Below are positions 62,761-64,000 of a stretch of 64,000 nucleotides of DNA, in pieces (position 1 is the first letter of the stretch; each line of letters starts with the position of its first letter). Origin of the DNA: CAVPDG01 sp963702535 (lineage in GTDB: Bacteria; Chloroflexota; Anaerolineae; Anaerolineales; UBA4823); assembly GCA_963702535.1 (NCBI GenBank), contig CAVPDG010000004.1, positions 744,001 through 808,000 of the forward strand, given 5' to 3'. The translations under genes were made by a program, and so were the position numbers. The notes under the pieces were generated by a model that saw only the letters and a program-made list of their open reading frames with translations, had not been told where the DNA came from and did not search any database.

Positions 62761-63595
62761 ATGAAGTCTACTGAGCTGAACCTGACCACTAAACTCATAA
62801 TATATCTACTGTCGATCTTGATCCTCACTACAATCGTATTTCCAGTCATCTGGATGACTTATACGGCTCTCAAGACCCCTCAAGAAATCACGGAAAGCCC
62901 TTTCGCACTCCCAAAAACGATTTTCCTGGGCAATTTTATTAAGGCTTTCGAGGTAGCTAACTTTGGTAGGCTGATGTTTAACAGCCTTCTGGTCACATCA
63001 ATTTCTGTTCTGGGATTACTGGTATTTTGTTCGGCGGCAGCTTATGCCTTTGCTGCGTTTAAAGTTTAAAGGAGATAAATTCTTATTCATTTACTTTTTA
63101 CTTGGTATGATGATTCCCCCTCAGGTAATCCTCATACCAAGTTTTAAGATCATCAGTTCTTTACACCTGCAAGACAACTATCTGGCTTTGTTTTTTACCT
63201 ATTGGAGTTGGGTCCCTTTCGCCATTTTTTTCCTGCGTGCCACCTTCATGAGTATCCCCAAAGAATTGATGTTAGCAGCCCGCATAGACGGCTGCACCGA
63301 GTTCGGTATCTTTTGGCGGATCATGATCCCTCTGGCAATGCCGGGTATAGTGACGGTTGGCATATTTTACTTTGTCTGGATTTTTAATGACTTCCTTTGG
63401 CCATTGATCTACATCCGCGATACATCTATGAGGACACTAACGCTCGGGATGATGAATTTTCATGGAAAATACACTTCCCTGTGGAATTTGCAAATGGCTG
63501 CTTTATCCTTAGCCACGTGGCCTCCTATTATTATCTATCTTCTATTCCGAAACCGGATACAGAAGGGAATGACCGAAGGTGCGCTGAAGTTTTGA
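62761..63595 (+). CDS. Sugar ABC transporter permease (MalG/UgpE type; frameshift)
   Basis: About 277 residues after a shift near 63064, where AAAGTTTAAA should read AAATTTAAA. The EAA loop LAARIDGCTEFGIFWRIMIP is conserved. It starts at ATG 62761. It pairs with the upstream permease. Confidence 0.88.
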
Positions 63596-63721
63596 TCTGC
63601 GCTCACTGTCCAAACGGTAGTAAAGTTAGTTGTTACACAGCCTGAGGAATAATTGTGGGGAGCTTCCTCCTGACGGCTTCGAAAATTAACATAAGCTTGC
63701 CTATTAGAGAGGTACTTGTCT

Positions 63722-64000
63722 ATGAGAGCTGCAATAGTCATTCGACCAGGAAAATTATTAATCAAAGATGTACCCGAACCAGTGCTGGGAGAGAATGATA
63801 TTCTGGTAAAAGTGCATTCAGCTTCGATCTGCAATGCCACGGATGTGCACATTTTCGAAGGGACGTTTGAATCTCACCACGACTTTTATCCCCAAATTTT
63901 AGGTCATGAGGTCTGTGGCTCTGTCGTAGCCACTGGTTCAAAGGTGTCGGGAGTTCGAATTGGTGAGCGATTAGTCTTCTATACGATGAACGGGGCATTC
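63722..64000 (+). CDS. Zinc alcohol/polyol dehydrogenase, copy 2 (cut by window end)
   Basis: The first 93 residues of a close paralogue of the gene at 60752, with IKDVPEPVLGENDILVKV, ASICNATDVHIFEGTF and LGHEVCGSV. The remainder lies outside the window. Duplicate dehydrogenases around the permease pair suggest two-step oxidation or an alternative substrate. Confidence 0.86.
   Translation, partial: MRAAIVIRPGKLLIKDVPEPVLGENDILVKVHSASICNATDVHIFEGTFESHHDFYPQILGHEVCGSVVATGSKVSGVRIGERLVFYTMNGAF

Overview
The window looks like a chromosomal segment of an uncultured or draft-sequenced Chloroflexota bacterium, most likely Anaerolineae-like. I base this on the protein styles rather than on a marker tree: a DnaD-type initiator with a DnaI/DnaC-type loader beside dnaB, an oversized SecA, a split methylmalonyl-CoA mutase, an orphan beta-class DNA methylase, and lipoproteins with VVVT-x-EVE linkers. 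Nearly half of the long genes read through only if single-base indels are allowed, often beside G or T runs (argS, secA, about 13 sites in dnaE, pfk, mcmA1, SIS gene, permeases). I treat most of these as sequence errors, not decay, and give one span per gene.

Layout. 0-28 kb is housekeeping: argS, a GTPase, a DNA methylase, a degenerate response regulator, a bifunctional-nuclease-domain protein, a replication operon (dnaB, dnaD-like, a double-AAA+ loader), an isochorismatase-like hydrolase, a small structured leader or sRNA, mcmA2-meaB, a GNAT gene, prs, mutM, add, secA, dnaE, a PPi-type pfk and mcmA1. A tRNA-Glu(CTC) at 28.58 kb, with a 17-bp copy of its 3' part 139 bp downstream, marks the edge of an AT-richer accessory region.

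29-42.6 kb is accessory DNA: a single-chain type IIG-like restriction-modification gene cut by a 1.5-kb IS with a 6-bp target duplication, an ApeA-like HEPN protein, two overlapping tyrosine recombinases, a PadR/membrane-protein pair, a third integrase, and four small plasmid- or ICE-like genes including a DUF2958 member.

42.8-53.2 kb is a minus-strand metabolic block: an XRE-cupin regulator, an MttB-family methyltransferase without pyrrolysine, its corrinoid protein, a UroD-fold methyltransferase, a class-III aminotransferase, two paralogous amino-acid-type binding lipoproteins, permease, ATPase and a fucose-isomerase-like protein. A 14-bp motif is shared by the upstream regions of the regulator and of the first binding protein. 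The best reading is uptake and corrinoid-dependent demethylation of a methylated amino compound of unknown identity. I consider this the most interesting system in the window.

53.7-64 kb is a carbohydrate block: GntR/UTRA regulator and SIS-domain protein on the minus strand, and divergently a GH-A-clan glycosidase, sugar-binding protein, TIM-barrel isomerase, a zinc alcohol dehydrogenase, MalF/MalG-type permeases and a second dehydrogenase paralogue that runs off the end.
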